A stretch of DNA of 64,000 nt from NCBI GenBank assembly GCA_963721115.1, contig CAVRIA010000005.1, positions 310,001-374,000 on the forward strand, in the 5' to 3' direction. Below are positions 43,812-53,557 of the stretch, one piece after another; position 1 is the stretch's first letter; every line of letters begins with the position of its first letter. A program made the position numbers and the translations under genes. Below the pieces are notes generated by a model, which worked only from the letters and a program-made list of their open reading frames with translations, was not told where the DNA came from and searched no databases. The stretch is from CAVRIA01 sp963721115 (GTDB lineage Bacteria; Desulfobacterota; Binatia; HRBIN30; CADEER01).

Positions 43812-45076
43812 TCACTTCGCCCGCGGGGCCTCGGTGGGAATCGACAGCCCGGCGCCGCTCCCCTGCTGGCTTCCGGTGTCGACGATGTTGCGCCCGTAGG
43901 CGCGGAACTCCGGGATCTCCTCGTCGCGCAGCGGCGGCATGAAGGTCTTCCGTTTCATCGCCGCCTCGAGCGCCGGAGCCAGTCGCTCCATCTTGCGGTG
44001 CTGGCGCTCGTCCTCCTTCTCCTTGAAGGACGGCATGACGCTCTCGGCGAACAGCTCGAGCGACTCGCAGATGTGCTCGTGGCGATTGCGGCCGCCCTGC
44101 TGGATGAAGATCACCTGGTCGACGCCGACGTCCTCGAACTTCCGAAGGTGCTCGCGCAGCTCGTCGGGCGTGCCGATGCCCGCGTTGCCGCCGACCTCCG
44201 GCATCGAGTCGCGCACCGCCTCGAAGCTCTGCCAGATGTTCGTCCGTCCCGGCTTGTGGCGTGCCGAAGAGGTAGTAGTGGGCCAAGGCGTAGCCGAAGA
44301 AGCGGAAGCCGTCGGCGCCGCGGCGACGCGCCTCCTCTGCGTCCGGGTGACAGGAGAAGCCGGTCACCATCGCGATGTTCGGGTTGATCGAGTGCCCGAT
44401 CGGCACGCACTCGCGCTCCAGCGTCGCGTAGTAGTCGTCGACCCAGTGCTTCGCCTCCGACGGGTCGACGAAGGCGAAGGTGAGCGCGCCGAGGCCGAGC
44501 TGCGCGGCGGTGTGGATCGTCTCGCGCGTCGAGCAGGCCAGCCACATCGGCGGATGCGGCTTCTGCACCGGCTTCGGCACGACGTTGCGACAGGGCATCG
44601 AGAAGTACTCGCCCTGGTACCCGGGATACGGGTCCATGGCCATCATGTTCGCCACCTGCTCGGTGGCCTCGCGCCACATGGACCGCTTTCTTCGCCGGGT
44701 CGATGCCGAAGCCCTCGAGCTCCGCCCGCGACGCCGACTCGCCGGTGCCGAAGTCGACTCGGCCGTTCGACACCAGATCGAGGGTGGCGATGCGCTCGGC
44801 CACCTTGGCCGGGTGGTTGTACCGCGGCGGCATGAGCACGATGCCGTGCCCGAGCCGGATGCGCTTGGTGCGCTGCGAGCACGCGCCGAGGAAGACCTCG
44901 GGCGCCGGAGAGTGCGAGTACTCCTCGAGGAAGTGGTGCTCGACCTCCCACGCGTAGTCGATGCCCAGGCGGTCGGCGAGCTCCACCTGGTCGAGAGCGT
45001 CCTGGTACAGCTTGAGCTCCTGCCCCTCGCCCCACGGCCTGGGTAGCTGGTGTTCGTAGAAGATGCCGAATTTCAT
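43812..45076 (-). CDS. Luciferase-like (LLM) flavin/F420-type monooxygenase (two frameshifts)
   Basis: It starts MKFGIFYEHQLPRPW with GGGGAGACGAG upstream of the ATG. The TIM-barrel signature appears as WEVEHHFLEEYSHSPAPEVF, LGHGIVLMPPRYNHPAKVAE, NGRVDFGTGESASRAE, then REATEQVANMMAMDPYPGYQ, PPMWLACSTRETI, and a C-terminal TNIWQSFEAVRDSM with EVGGNAGIGTPDELREHLR. Frame changes near 44688 (one extra T in a TTT on the plus strand) and near 44255 split it; removing both gives 420 residues. Homologues oxidise aldehydes, alkanes or heterocycles with FMNH2, or oxidise alcohols with F420. Confidence 0.85.
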
Positions 45077-45361
45077 CTCGTCTCCCCTCGTGCTGCCTGT
45101 ATTGCTTCCCTCGTATCGCACCGCCGCGCGGGCGCCAAAGGGCACGCGTCCAGCGGTCGGCGGCGGCGCCCGTTCGGTCCCCTCCCGACCGGCATCCGTC
45201 GTTTCACGTTCGACCTCGACCCGCAAGGGTCGCCGCGCAGCGCGGGCGGCCGGCGTGCGCGGAAGCGCGCGGCTTGCTATGCATGGGCCCCGATGCCGGC
45301 ATCTCTCTGCCACCGGTCCCGTGCCGCAGCCGCCAGGGGCGTCCCGCCTCGCCGGTCGGCG
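45077..45361. other. Divergent gap between the luciferase-like and SurA-like genes
   Basis: 285 bp without a supported gene. Both flanking genes point outwards, so two promoters should lie here, but none is clear by eye. Confidence 0.4.
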
Positions 45362-46360
45362 ATGAGGAATCCGGGCTTCGCCGCCGCGCTGCTCTGCGTG
45401 GCTCTCGCCGCCGCCGTGGCGAAGGGCGGCGAGCAGACGATCGCGGCGCGGGTGAACGGAACCGCGATCAGCGAGGACACGGTACGCGACGTGGTCAAGA
45501 GCGTCATCGCCGGCGAGCCGGTGCCACCGAGCGGTGAGGAGATCGACCGGCTGACGGAAGCGGCTCTCGATTCGCTCATCGACCTCGAGCTCCTCTACCA
45601 GGAAGCCGAGCGGCGCAAGATCCAGGTCGGGAACGAGCAGATCGAGGACGAGATCCGCCACACCCGCGCGCGCTTCGCGGACGAGGCGCAGTTCGACGCC
45701 GCGCTGCGGCACAGCGGCATGTCGAAGAGCCAGCTGCGCGCGGAGACGCGCAAGACGCTGCTCGCCGACCGCCTTTTGGAAACGGTCGTCTGGAAGGAAA
45801 TCGACGTCACCCCCGATCAGATTCGGCATTTCTACGACGAGAACGCCAAGGAGTTCGCCCATCCGGCGCAGGTCCGGGTGCGCGACCTCTTCGTCCGCGC
45901 CCCCGAGAGCCCGGCGACCGCGCGCTCCGCGGCGGAGCGAAAAGCAGAGGATCTGCGCGCTCGCATCGCGGCGAGCCACGACTTCGCCGGCGTCGCCCGC
46001 AAGAGCTCGGACGACCGGCGCAGCGCCGACCAGGGCGGCGACCTGGGCTATCTCGAGACGGGCGCGCTGCCCGGGGCGGTGGAGAAGAAGGTCTCCGACC
46101 TGCCGGTCGGCAAGCTGAGCGACGTCATCGAGAGCGACGACGGCTTCTACGTGGTCGAGGTGACGGCGCGGCGACCCCCGGGCGTCACGCCCTTCGAGGA
46201 CGTCGAGGAGGCGATCCGCAAGACGCTGCTCGAAGAGGAGCGCGAGCGGCGCCGGCAGGCCTTCGTCACCAAGCTGCGGGAGGGGGCGAAGATCGAGATC
46301 CCGACTCTCGCGAAGCCGACTCCGCAGGGCTCTCCCGCCCCGGCGCCGGCCGGCGCCTGA
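45362..46360 (+). CDS. Periplasmic SurA/PpiC-type peptidyl-prolyl isomerase chaperone
   Basis: 332 residues from MRNPGFAAALLCVALAAAVA (signal peptide). The SurA-N-like helical region follows (ARVNGTAISEDTVRDVVKSV; ALDSLIDLELLYQEAERRKI), then a parvulin-type rotamase domain (QVRVRDLFVRAPES; DLGYLETGALPGAVEKKVSD; GKLSDVIESDDGFYVVEVTA). It assists folding of outer-membrane and periplasmic proteins, including, perhaps, the secreted proteins of this window. The C-terminal tail is Pro/Ala-rich. The gene is single and convergent with the crotonase gene, 6 bp apart. Confidence 0.9.
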   Translation: MRNPGFAAALLCVALAAAVAKGGEQTIAARVNGTAISEDTVRDVVKSVIAGEPVPPSGEEIDRLTEAALDSLIDLELLYQEAERRKIQVGNEQIEDEIRHTRARFADEAQFDAALRHSGMSKSQLRAETRKTLLADRLLETVVWKEIDVTPDQIRHFYDENAKEFAHPAQVRVRDLFVRAPESPATARSAAERKAEDLRARIAASHDFAGVARKSSDDRRSADQGGDLGYLETGALPGAVEKKVSDLPVGKLSDVIESDDGFYVVEVTARRPPGVTPFEDVEEAIRKTLLEEERERRRQAFVTKLREGAKIEIPTLAKPTPQGSPAPAPAGA

Positions 46361-46366
46361 AGGTCC

Positions 46367-47173
46367 TCAGCGCCCCTGGAAACGCGGCGGGCGCTTCTCC
46401 CTAAACGCCTGCACCGCCTCGGCGTGATCGCCGGTGCGATACAGGTAATCGAGCGTGTACCCCTCGAAGCGGAGCTGCTGCTCGAACGTCCCCTCGGTCC
46501 CCTGGTAGAGCGCCTGCCGGGTCAGCATCAACGACAGCGGCGCACACCGTCTCATCTCGCCGGCCAGCTCCCGCGCGGTCTCCAGCAGCCGCGCGCGCGG
46601 CACCACCCGGTTGACCAGCCCCATGCGCTCGCAGTCCTCGGCCCCGAACATCTTGCCGCTCAGCATCAGCTCGCAGGCACGCGCCATGCCGACGATGCGC
46701 GGCAGCAGAAACGTCGAGCCGAGCTCGGCCATGACGCCCATGCGGCCGAACAGGAACCCGATCTTGGCCCCCTCGGCGGCGAGGCGAACGTCGCACAGCA
46801 GCGGCATGGTCGCTCCGATGCCGAGGGCGTAGCCGTTGATCGCCGCGATGGTCGGTTTGGCCAGCTTGCGCATCAGCATGGGAAACTCTTCGACCCGCGA
46901 CGGCCCGCCCCCCCGACCGCTCTTGCTTCCGGTGCCGCCGCCGGCCGCGATCTGCTCGGCGAAGAAGTCCATGTCGGCACCGGCGCAGAATGCCTTCTCG
47001 CCGGCGCCGGTGAACAGGGCGACGCGCACGGCGGGATCGCGATCGATCTGGCGAAATGCCTCGACCAGCTCGGCGCCCATGATCGGGGTCCAGGCGTTGA
47101 GCTTCTCCGGGCGATTGAGCGTGACCGTCGCCACCTCGTCGGACACGTCCAGGGTGATCTGCTCGAACGGCAT
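46367..47173 (-). CDS. Enoyl-CoA hydratase/isomerase (crotonase family)
   Basis: 268 residues from MPFEQITLDVSDEVATVTLN; GGGAGGAG precedes this ATG, so the Met five codons upstream is less likely. Motifs: NRPEKLNAWTPIMGAEL, AFCAGADMDFF (oxyanion hole), AAINGYALGIGATMPLLCD (second oxyanion loop) and GRMGVMAELGSTFLLPRIVG with the catalytic Glu. Crotonase homologues hydrate or isomerise enoyl-CoA esters. Divergent from the next hydrolase gene; a 15-bp perfect palindrome lies between. Confidence 0.93.
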   Translation of the reverse strand: MPFEQITLDVSDEVATVTLNRPEKLNAWTPIMGAELVEAFRQIDRDPAVRVALFTGAGEKAFCAGADMDFFAEQIAAGGGTGSKSGRGGGPSRVEEFPMLMRKLAKPTIAAINGYALGIGATMPLLCDVRLAAEGAKIGFLFGRMGVMAELGSTFLLPRIVGMARACELMLSGKMFGAEDCERMGLVNRVVPRARLLETARELAGEMRRCAPLSLMLTRQALYQGTEGTFEQQLRFEGYTLDYLYRTGDHAEAVQAFREKRPPRFQGR

Positions 47174-47221
47174 CGTCTCCTCCCGCACCGGCCCGCGACC
47201 GGCGGCTCGAGCAAGATTGTG

Positions 47222-47236
47222 TAATCGAATCGATTA
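47222..47236. promoter_or_regulatory. Perfect 15-bp palindrome, candidate operator
   Basis: TAATCGAATCGATTA (7-bp arms around a central A) is centred 56 bp upstream of the crotonase start and 74 bp upstream of the divergent hydrolase start. TetR/AcrR-type regulators of fatty-acid genes bind palindromes of this size. The local AT-richness stands out from its surroundings. Regulator not identified in the window. Confidence 0.5.
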
Positions 47237-47302
47237 TGCAACGCATCGGCCGGCCGCGCCGGGCGGCGAGATGCCCGCCCGCTGCGACCCGGAACGACGT
47301 CG

Positions 47303-47995
47303 ATGAACGGGGAAGAACGGATTCGCTTCGAGGCCGACGGTCTCGTTCTGGAAGGCATGCTCGCCCTGCCGGCGGGCCCCGTAGCCGATTCGGCGCACCC
47401 GCACACCCGCGCACCGGCCCACCCGCTCACGCCCGCCACCGCGGTCGTCCTCTGCCATCCCCACCCGCAGTACGGCGGCAACATGGACTACCCCCTCGTG
47501 CGCGTGGTCGCCGAGCAGCTGCAGCGCGCCGGGGTGGCGACGCTGCGCTTCAACTTCCGCGGCGTCGGTCTCAGCCAGGGAAGCTACGGGGACATGGTGG
47601 GCGAGTGCGCCGATGCGCGCGCGGCCGTGGATCTCCTCGCCGAGCGCGCCCGGCCGGCGCGCATCGTCCTGGCCGGCTACTCGTTCGGCGCCGTGATCGC
47701 GCTGCGTGTCGGAGCCGTGCACCCGCGCGTCGAGCATTTGATCGCCATCGCGCCGCCGCTCGCCGTGATGCCGCTGGACTTTCTCGGCGACTGCCGCAAG
47801 CCCAAGCTCCTTCTGGCCGGCGATCGGGACCAGTACTGCCCGATCGAGACCTTCACCGCCGCCGTGGAATCCCTGCCGCCGCCGAAGGCGTCCGCACGCA
47901 TCGGCGGAGCCGACCATTTCCTCGCCGGTTTCGAGCGGGAGGTTGCCGAGCACGTGGTGCGGTTCGTCGGCTCGCCCGCGGCGGACGCCGCATGA
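47303..47995 (+). CDS. Alpha/beta hydrolase of the COG2945/dienelactone-hydrolase-like type
   Basis: A 230-residue protein with HPHPQYGGNMDYPLV and LRFNFRGVGLSQGSY, the nucleophile elbow GYSFGAVIAL (Ser in G-Y-S-F-G), acid loop LAGDRDQYCP and His in GGADHFLAG. The HPHPxxGG entry motif is characteristic of COG2945 hydrolases of uncertain substrate. A low-complexity insertion (HPHTRAPAHPLTPATA) lies near residue 33. The stop overlaps the next gene by ATGA, so both are co-translated. Confidence 0.88.
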   Translation: MNGEERIRFEADGLVLEGMLALPAGPVADSAHPHTRAPAHPLTPATAVVLCHPHPQYGGNMDYPLVRVVAEQLQRAGVATLRFNFRGVGLSQGSYGDMVGECADARAAVDLLAERARPARIVLAGYSFGAVIALRVGAVHPRVEHLIAIAPPLAVMPLDFLGDCRKPKLLLAGDRDQYCPIETFTAAVESLPPPKASARIGGADHFLAGFEREVAEHVVRFVGSPAADAA

Positions 47996-49340
47996 GGGGG
48001 TCCTCGGCGACGGCGACCGCTTCGCCGCCGCGTCCCTCTCGCGGGGTTCGAGTCGCCTGCGACTCGCTGGTCGCGCTCGGCAACTCCACCGCCGACGGCG
48101 CCGTCCTCTTCGCCAAGAACAGCGACCGGCCGGCGGACGAGTGCCAGCCGCTGGTGCTGCTCCCGAGATCGCGCCACGCGCCCGGGTCGGCGCTGCGCTG
48201 CCAGTACCTCGAGATCCCGCAGGTAGAGGAGACGGCGCGCCTGATCGGATCGCGCCCGTTCTGGCTGTGGGGCTTCGAGCACGGCTTGAACGAGCACGGC
48301 GTAGCGATCGGCAACCACACCGTGTTCACCAGGGACCCCCTCGGCAGCAGCGGCCTGACGGGAATGGATCTGGTCCGCCTCGGCCTCGAGCGCGCCGCGA
48401 CGGCGCGGCGGGCGGCGGAGGTCATCCGCGAGCTCGTGGAAGAGCACGGCCAAGGGGGTCGGGCTACTTCGACAAGGACTGGCCGTACCACAACTCCTTC
48501 CTCATCGCCGACCCGCGCGAGGCCTATCTCCTCGAGACCTCGGATCGGCACTGGGCGCTGCGCCGCGTGACGGACGTCGCCAGCGCCACCAACCATCTCA
48601 CCATCGGTCGGGACTGGACCGAGCTCTCGGCCGGCGCCGCGGCACACGCGCGAGCGGGCGGGTGGTCGAACGGCGGCGCCGCAGACCGGCTCGACTTCGC
48701 CGCCGCGTTTCGCGACACCAGTCTCGCTCCGCCGATCATCTCCAGCGGGCGCCACCGCCGCACCTGCGAGATCCTGGCCTCGACCCGCGGCCGGATCACC
48801 GCGGACGATCTGCGGGCCGCGCTGCGCGATCACTACGACGGCCCCGTCCACCGCCCGGGGCACGGCCTCGACGACGAGCGCTACTTCTCCGTCTGCATGC
48901 ACGCCGATCCGGTCGGCACCACCACCGCCAGCATGGTCGCCCGCCTGACGGCCGGCGACGACGACCTGCTCCGCTACTGGGGCAGCCTCGGCTCGCCGTG
49001 CACGGGAGTCTTCCTTCCCTACTACATCGACGGCGAGCTGCCCGCGGCCGTCGGGCGCGGCGGCGAGCTGGCGTCGGCGGACTCTCCCTGGTGGCGCTTC
49101 AAGGAGCTGTCGACGCTGGTCGCGCGCGATCCGGAGCGGCGGGGGGAGCTGGTCCGCGCCTCGTGGGACGATTTCGAGCGGTCGATCCTCGCCGCGGCCG
49201 AGCCGGTCGAGGACGAGGCGCGCCGGCGGCGACGCGCCGGCGACCATCGGGCGGCCGCCGAGCTGCTGACGCAGCTCATGGCCGACAACGTCGCCGCCAT
49301 GCTCGACCACCTGGAAGGACTGATCACCCGGCTCGGCTAG
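47992..49340 (+). CDS. C69/secernin-like Ntn-hydrolase family protein (one frameshift)
   Basis: It starts in an ATGA overlap. N-terminal RVACDSLVALGNSTADGAV and LFAKNSDRPADECQPL match the secernin/C69 family, in which a Cys near the N-terminus is the autocatalytic nucleophile (here in ACDS, residue 25). GFEHGLNEHGVAIGN and PYHNSFLIADPREAYLLET follow. The frame shifts in a GGGGG run near 48456, fitting one missing base; repaired length is about 449 residues. The segment before ACDS is longer than usual and may be removed. Function: a dipeptidase-like or amide hydrolase, substrate unknown. Confidence 0.8.
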
Positions 49341-49380
49341 CCGGGTTCTCCTCCGCTCGCGATTTGGAGCCCGCCGCTTC

Positions 49381-51012
49381 ATGTGGTTCGAAAAGCTCAC
49401 CTTCGGCCGCTTGATCGACTCCGCCGCCGAGCGCTGGGGGCGGCGTGAGGCGCTGTGCTTCGAAGGGCGGCGCTGGTCGTTCGCCGAGCTGCGCGACGAG
49501 GTCGACCGCGCCGCCCGGGCGCTGATCGCCGCCGGCGTCGCGCCCGGCGACCACGTGTGCCTGTGGCTCGGCAACCGTCCCGAGTACCTCTTCCTGTTCT
49601 TCGCCGTCGCCAAGATCGGCGCGGTGCTGGTGCCCATCAACACCCGCTTCCGCACCCGCGACATGGCGTACATCGTCGGCCAGTCCGATGCGACGACCCT
49701 GATCAGCGCCGACCGGGCGGCGGGGACCGACTACCTGGGCATGATCGAGGAGCTGATTCCCGACCTGCGGCGGCGCGACGCCGCGGCCCTCGGCGCCGCC
49801 AGCCTACCGGCGCTGCGGCGCGTCCTCCTGCTCGGCGAGGAGCGGGTTCCCGGCACCCTTTCCTGGAGCGATGTCTCGAAGCGGGGAGAGCAGGTCCCGA
49901 CGGCAAGACTCTGCGCCGGCGCAGCGACGCGGTCGACCCAGACGGAACGGCCTTCATCATGTACACGTCGGGAACCACGGGCTTCCCGAAGGGCGTGATG
50001 CAGGGCCACAACGTGATCCGCAACGTGCTGGACCAGGCGAACCGCGCCGGCGTCACCCCCGACGACGCGACGCTCGACTACCTGCCCCTCTACCACGCCT
50101 TCGCCGTCTACACCGCCGTGCTCACGTCGCCCGCGACCGGCTCGCGCCACGTCCTGATGTCGCACTTCGACGCCGGCGAGGCGCTGCGCCTCATCGAGGC
50201 CGAGCGCATCACGATGATCCACGGCTTCGACACGCACTACAAGGACCTGCTCGAGCACCCCAGCCTGGCGTCGCGCGACCTGAGCTCCCTGCGCACCGGC
50301 GTATTGGCAGCCGGGATGCTGTCCACAGAGCCGATCGCGCGCCGGGCGCAGGCCCTGTTTCCGACCATGACCGGCTACGGGATGACGGAGATCGGCGTCG
50401 GCGCCACCGGCTCCTTCCTCGACTCCGACGCCGAGGTGCGGACGACGATGAGCGGCTGGCCGCTGAACGGCTACGAGATCCAGATCGTCGACCCGGCCAG
50501 CGGACGCCGCCTGCCGCCCGGCGAGGTCGGCGAGATCTGCGTGCGCGGCTATCAGGTCATGCAGGGGTACTACCGGAAACCCGAGGAGACCACCCGGGCG
50601 ATCGATGCGGGCGGCTGGTTCCACACCGGCGATTCCGGTCTCCTGCGCGCCGACGGGTGCATGCGCTTCCTCGGCCGCTACAAGGACCTGCTCAAGGTGG
50701 GAGGCGAGAACGTCGACCCCACGGAGATCGAGGGACTGCTGCTCGAGGACGCCCGCATCAACCACGTCGCCGTGGTCGCGCATGCCCGACGACCGGCTGT
50801 CGGAGATCCCGGTCGCCTTCGTCGTGCCGGAGAGCGGCGCGGCTCTCAGCGAGCGCGACGTGATCGACCTCTGCCGCGGGCGCATCGCCAGCTTCAAGGT
50901 TCCCCGCCGCGTGTTCTTCGTCGACGCGTTTCCGATGACCGGCAGCGGCAAGATCCAGAAGTACCTGCTGCGCGACGAAGCGAAGCGGCGAGCCGCCGAA
51001 CCGGTCGCCTGA
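49381..51012 (+). CDS. Acyl-CoA synthetase / AMP-binding protein (two compensating frameshifts)
   Basis: N-terminal part MWFEKLTFGRLIDSAAERWG; P-loop MYTSGTTGFPKGVMQGH; TGYGMTEIG motif; GRYKDLLKVGGENVDPTEIE hinge; C-terminal catalytic Lys in MTGSGKIQKYLL. Frames change near 49895 and again near 50789 (GCGCATGCC), leaving the total a multiple of three (543 residues). It activates carboxylates via acyl-adenylate to the CoA thioester, fitting the lipid pathway around it. The start ATG is 40 bp after the C69 gene stop, so it is likely in the same transcript. Chain-length preference not determined. Confidence 0.87.
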
Positions 51013-51261
51013 CCGCGGGACGAGAGCGCGCGGCGACAGGGACCACCTGTCGCGACACGTCGCATACGACCGCCCGCGTGCGCCCCCTGACGGCGCGCTT
51101 GCGCTGCAGTGACACTCCCACGCCACTAGTGCACGATCTTGGCAATTAATTCACACGCCTGAATCTTTATTGTGCAGCCCCGCACAGCAAGGAAGGCCGA
51201 TATCAAGCTCAAATTCAGCCGAAGCAAGAGTGGCACGCGAGCTGCTCTACCTGGGAACATC

Positions 51262-51399
51262 ATGAGACACTCGCAGGGAATCACGTTGACCTGGCTTCCC
51301 AGCTGGCAGGCGTATTCGATCCGTCTCAACGGCCGCGTCCTCGGCCTGGTGCGCTGCACGTGGCCATTTCCGTTCCGCCAGAACGTCGAGTTCATCTAA
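51262..51399 (+). CDS. Small ORF of unknown function (45 aa)
   Basis: The frame is open from 51172; the second ATG at 51262 gives a 45-residue product, MRHSQGITLTWLPSWQAYSI, ending VRCTWPFPFRQNVEFI. Trp-rich with basic residues, no signal peptide, no recognised family. It lies 37 nt ahead of another small ORF with a strong ribosome-binding site. Could be a genuine small gene; base use is less GC-rich than its neighbours. Confidence 0.35.
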   Translation: MRHSQGITLTWLPSWQAYSIRLNGRVLGLVRCTWPFPFRQNVEFI

Positions 51400-51436
51400 G
51401 CGGCGAAACGGTTGCGAGTGCCTTGGAGGAAGAAAG

Positions 51437-51583
51437 ATGAATACGGACCGTCTACTCACGATCGGAGAGCTCGTACAGGCGATTCAGGATATCGCGCGCT
51501 CGGATGAAGAAGTGGTGGCCGTTCTCGACCACATGATTCGAACCGGTCGAGTTCTGAGCCCCGCGCCCGTCGCGCACGCGTAG
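51437..51583 (+). CDS. Small helical protein (48 aa), unknown function
   Basis: ATG with GGAGGAAGAAAG directly upstream, a very good ribosome-binding site. The product MNTDRLLTIGELVQAIQDIA, then RSDEEVVAVLDHMIRTGRVL, is an acidic helical mini-protein with a regular hydrophobic pattern and a short Pro/Ala tail. It looks like an antitoxin-type or adaptor mini-protein; I do not recognise a family. Confidence 0.6.
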   Translation: MNTDRLLTIGELVQAIQDIARSDEEVVAVLDHMIRTGRVLSPAPVAHA

Positions 51584-51923
51584 CATTCCACACGACAGAC
51601 TCTCCCCCTCCCCCCCAGGGCCGGGTGGGCACCGCAGCAGCGGTTCTCTCCCGGCCCCCCCTCCTCTCTATCCCACGCGATCGAGAGGCCGCCGCAGCGC
51701 GGCTCTGCTCTGCCGCCCCGGAACCTGGTGAGCCCGAACCACGAGTGCTCCCGGGAAGCCGATCCCCTTTCGCACGCCCGTGAGGTTTGACCGCACAGCC
51801 TGGCCTGGATAGGTTGCGGCCGCCATTCCCGCCGATCATCGAACCCGAACGACGTTGCGACTCGCGGAGCGAACGGTGCCGGCGCGCCGGCCGGACGAGT
51901 CGACGGAAGGAGCAGGAACGACC
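51584..51923. other. Gene-free gap upstream of the second igr-like module
   Basis: 340 bp, no supported gene. Contains C-rich tracts (CCCCCTCCCCCCC at 51605-51620; GGCCCCCCCTCC near 51655) and short GC hairpins. A promoter for the DUF35/thiolase genes should lie near 51850-51920 but is not evident. Confidence 0.35.
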
Positions 51924-52364
51924 ATGAGCGAGCAAGCGAGGCCGCGGGTGCCGATCAAGCCCGGCTTCTTCACCATCCCGGAGGGCCGCGACGAGGCGCC
52001 GAAGTTCCTCGGCACGCGCTGCGAGGGCTGCGGGGAGTACTTCTATCCGCGGCGCGCGATCTGCGCCAAGTGCCTGTCGGAAAAGACCACCCCGGTCGAG
52101 CTCGCCTCGCGCGGCACCCTGTACAGCTACACGTTCGTCCATTTCCCGCTCTTCGGGTCGACCAACATGGAGCACATGTCCGGCTACGGCGTCGGTCAGG
52201 TGGACCTGCCCGAGGGACCGCGCATCCAGGCGCCGCTGGCGGGCAAGCAGGAGGAGTTTCGCATCGGCCAGACCCTGCAGGCCGAGCTCGACACGTTGCG
52301 CCAGGACGACGGCGGCCGCGACGTCGTCATCGTGCGCTTCCGCCCGGTGGAGGAGAAGTCATGA
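51924..52364 (+). CDS. DUF35 zinc-ribbon/OB-fold protein, second copy
   Basis: 146 residues from MSEQARPRVPIKPGFFTIPE, with AAGGAGCAGG upstream. Zinc ribbon CEGC...CAKC (about residues 32-51), then OB-fold TLYSYTFVHFPLFGSTNMEH and GYGVGQVDLPEGPRI. As for the other DUF35 protein, it likely binds acyl-CoA and partners the thiolase-like protein encoded with an ATGA overlap directly after it. It is longer at the N-terminus than the first copy. Confidence 0.9.
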   Translation: MSEQARPRVPIKPGFFTIPEGRDEAPKFLGTRCEGCGEYFYPRRAICAKCLSEKTTPVELASRGTLYSYTFVHFPLFGSTNMEHMSGYGVGQVDLPEGPRIQAPLAGKQEEFRIGQTLQAELDTLRQDDGGRDVVIVRFRPVEEKS

Positions 52365-53506
52365 GGGACGTAGCCGTACTCGGGGTGGGAATGCACCCCT
52401 TCGGGATGTGGGCGGACAAATCGAACGGAGACATGTCGCTGGCGGCCGGCATGGGCGCCCTGCGCGACGCCGGCCTGTCCTTCAAGGACGTCGGCGCCGC
52501 CTACGTCGGGCACATCTTCGCCTCGGTCATGACCGGGGTGCGGGTGATGAAGGAGTTCGGCCTCACCGGCCTGCCGGTGCAGCGCATCGAGAACGCCTCG
52601 GCGACCGGCTCCGCTGCCTTCCGCGAGGCCTGCCTGGCCGTCGCCGCCGGCCACTACGACGTCGTCATGGTGCTCGGCTTCGACAAGATGACGACGATGA
52701 TCCAGAGCAGCGGCGCCGGCACCAATCCGGAGAACATGGAGGACTCGATTCTACCCGCCGGCTTCTTCGCCATGTGGGCGACGCGCCGCATGCACGAGCG
52801 CGGCATGAAGCCGGAGCACCTGGCCCGCATCGCCGCCAAGAATTTCAACAACGGCGGCAAGAACCCGATGAGCCAGCGGCAGCCGAAGGAGCCCGTGACG
52901 CCGGAGAAGGTGCTCAAGTCGCGCATGGTGGCGTGGCCGCTGACCACGATGATGTCCTGCCCGATCGGCGACGGCGCCGCCTGTGCGATCGTCGGCCGAG
53001 CCGATCTGGCCAAGAAGCTGCGCCCCGATCGCCCCGTCATCCGCGTCACTGCCTCGTCGCTGCAGAGCGAGCGTTACGCGCGCGGCCACATCTTCCAGGG
53101 ACCGGTCGTCGGTCCGGCGCAGATGACCATCGACACCTCGCGCGCGGTCTACGAGGAGTCCGGCGTCGGCCCGAAGGACATCGACCTGGTCCAGGTGCAC
53201 GACGCCTTCGCCATCGAGGAGCTCGAGTACTACGAGCTGCTCGGTCTCTGTAAGGAGGGCGAGGCGGAGAAGTGCATCGAGAACGGCGATTTCGAGCTCG
53301 GCGGACGCGTGCCCGTCTCCACCGACGGCGGGCTCATTGCGCGCGGCCACCCGGGCGGTCCGACCGGCCTGGCCCAGATCTGGGAGACCACGCTGCAGCT
53401 GCGCGGCGAGGCCGGTGCCCGCCAGGTCGAGAACGCCCGCATCGGCCTCTGTCACATGATGGGCGGGGGCAGCGTCTGCGTGATCCACATCCTGCAGCGC
53501 GACTGA
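52361..53506 (+). CDS. Thiolase-like protein (SCP-x/Ltp2 class), second copy, nucleophilic Cys replaced
   Basis: A 381-residue thiolase-fold protein: MRDVAVLGVGMHPFGMWADK, IENASATGSAAFREACLAVA, MSCPIGDGAACAIVGRADLA, VQVHDAFAIEELEYYELLGL and C-terminal STDGGLIARGHPGGPTGLAQ with CHMMGGGSVC. SCP-x thiolases read NNCATGS where this has NASATGS, so the nucleophile is Ser and a standard thiolase reaction is unlikely. The downstream His (GHPGGPTG) is kept. With the DUF35 protein it likely forms an aldolase or acyl-CoA-lyase complex. Paired by an ATGA overlap with the upstream gene. Confidence 0.87.
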   Translation: MRDVAVLGVGMHPFGMWADKSNGDMSLAAGMGALRDAGLSFKDVGAAYVGHIFASVMTGVRVMKEFGLTGLPVQRIENASATGSAAFREACLAVAAGHYDVVMVLGFDKMTTMIQSSGAGTNPENMEDSILPAGFFAMWATRRMHERGMKPEHLARIAAKNFNNGGKNPMSQRQPKEPVTPEKVLKSRMVAWPLTTMMSCPIGDGAACAIVGRADLAKKLRPDRPVIRVTASSLQSERYARGHIFQGPVVGPAQMTIDTSRAVYEESGVGPKDIDLVQVHDAFAIEELEYYELLGLCKEGEAEKCIENGDFELGGRVPVSTDGGLIARGHPGGPTGLAQIWETTLQLRGEAGARQVENARIGLCHMMGGGSVCVIHILQRD

Positions 53507-53557
53507 GGCACCGCGTCCCATGATTGCGGTAACCTAGTATGTAAGCCTTCCTTCTCC

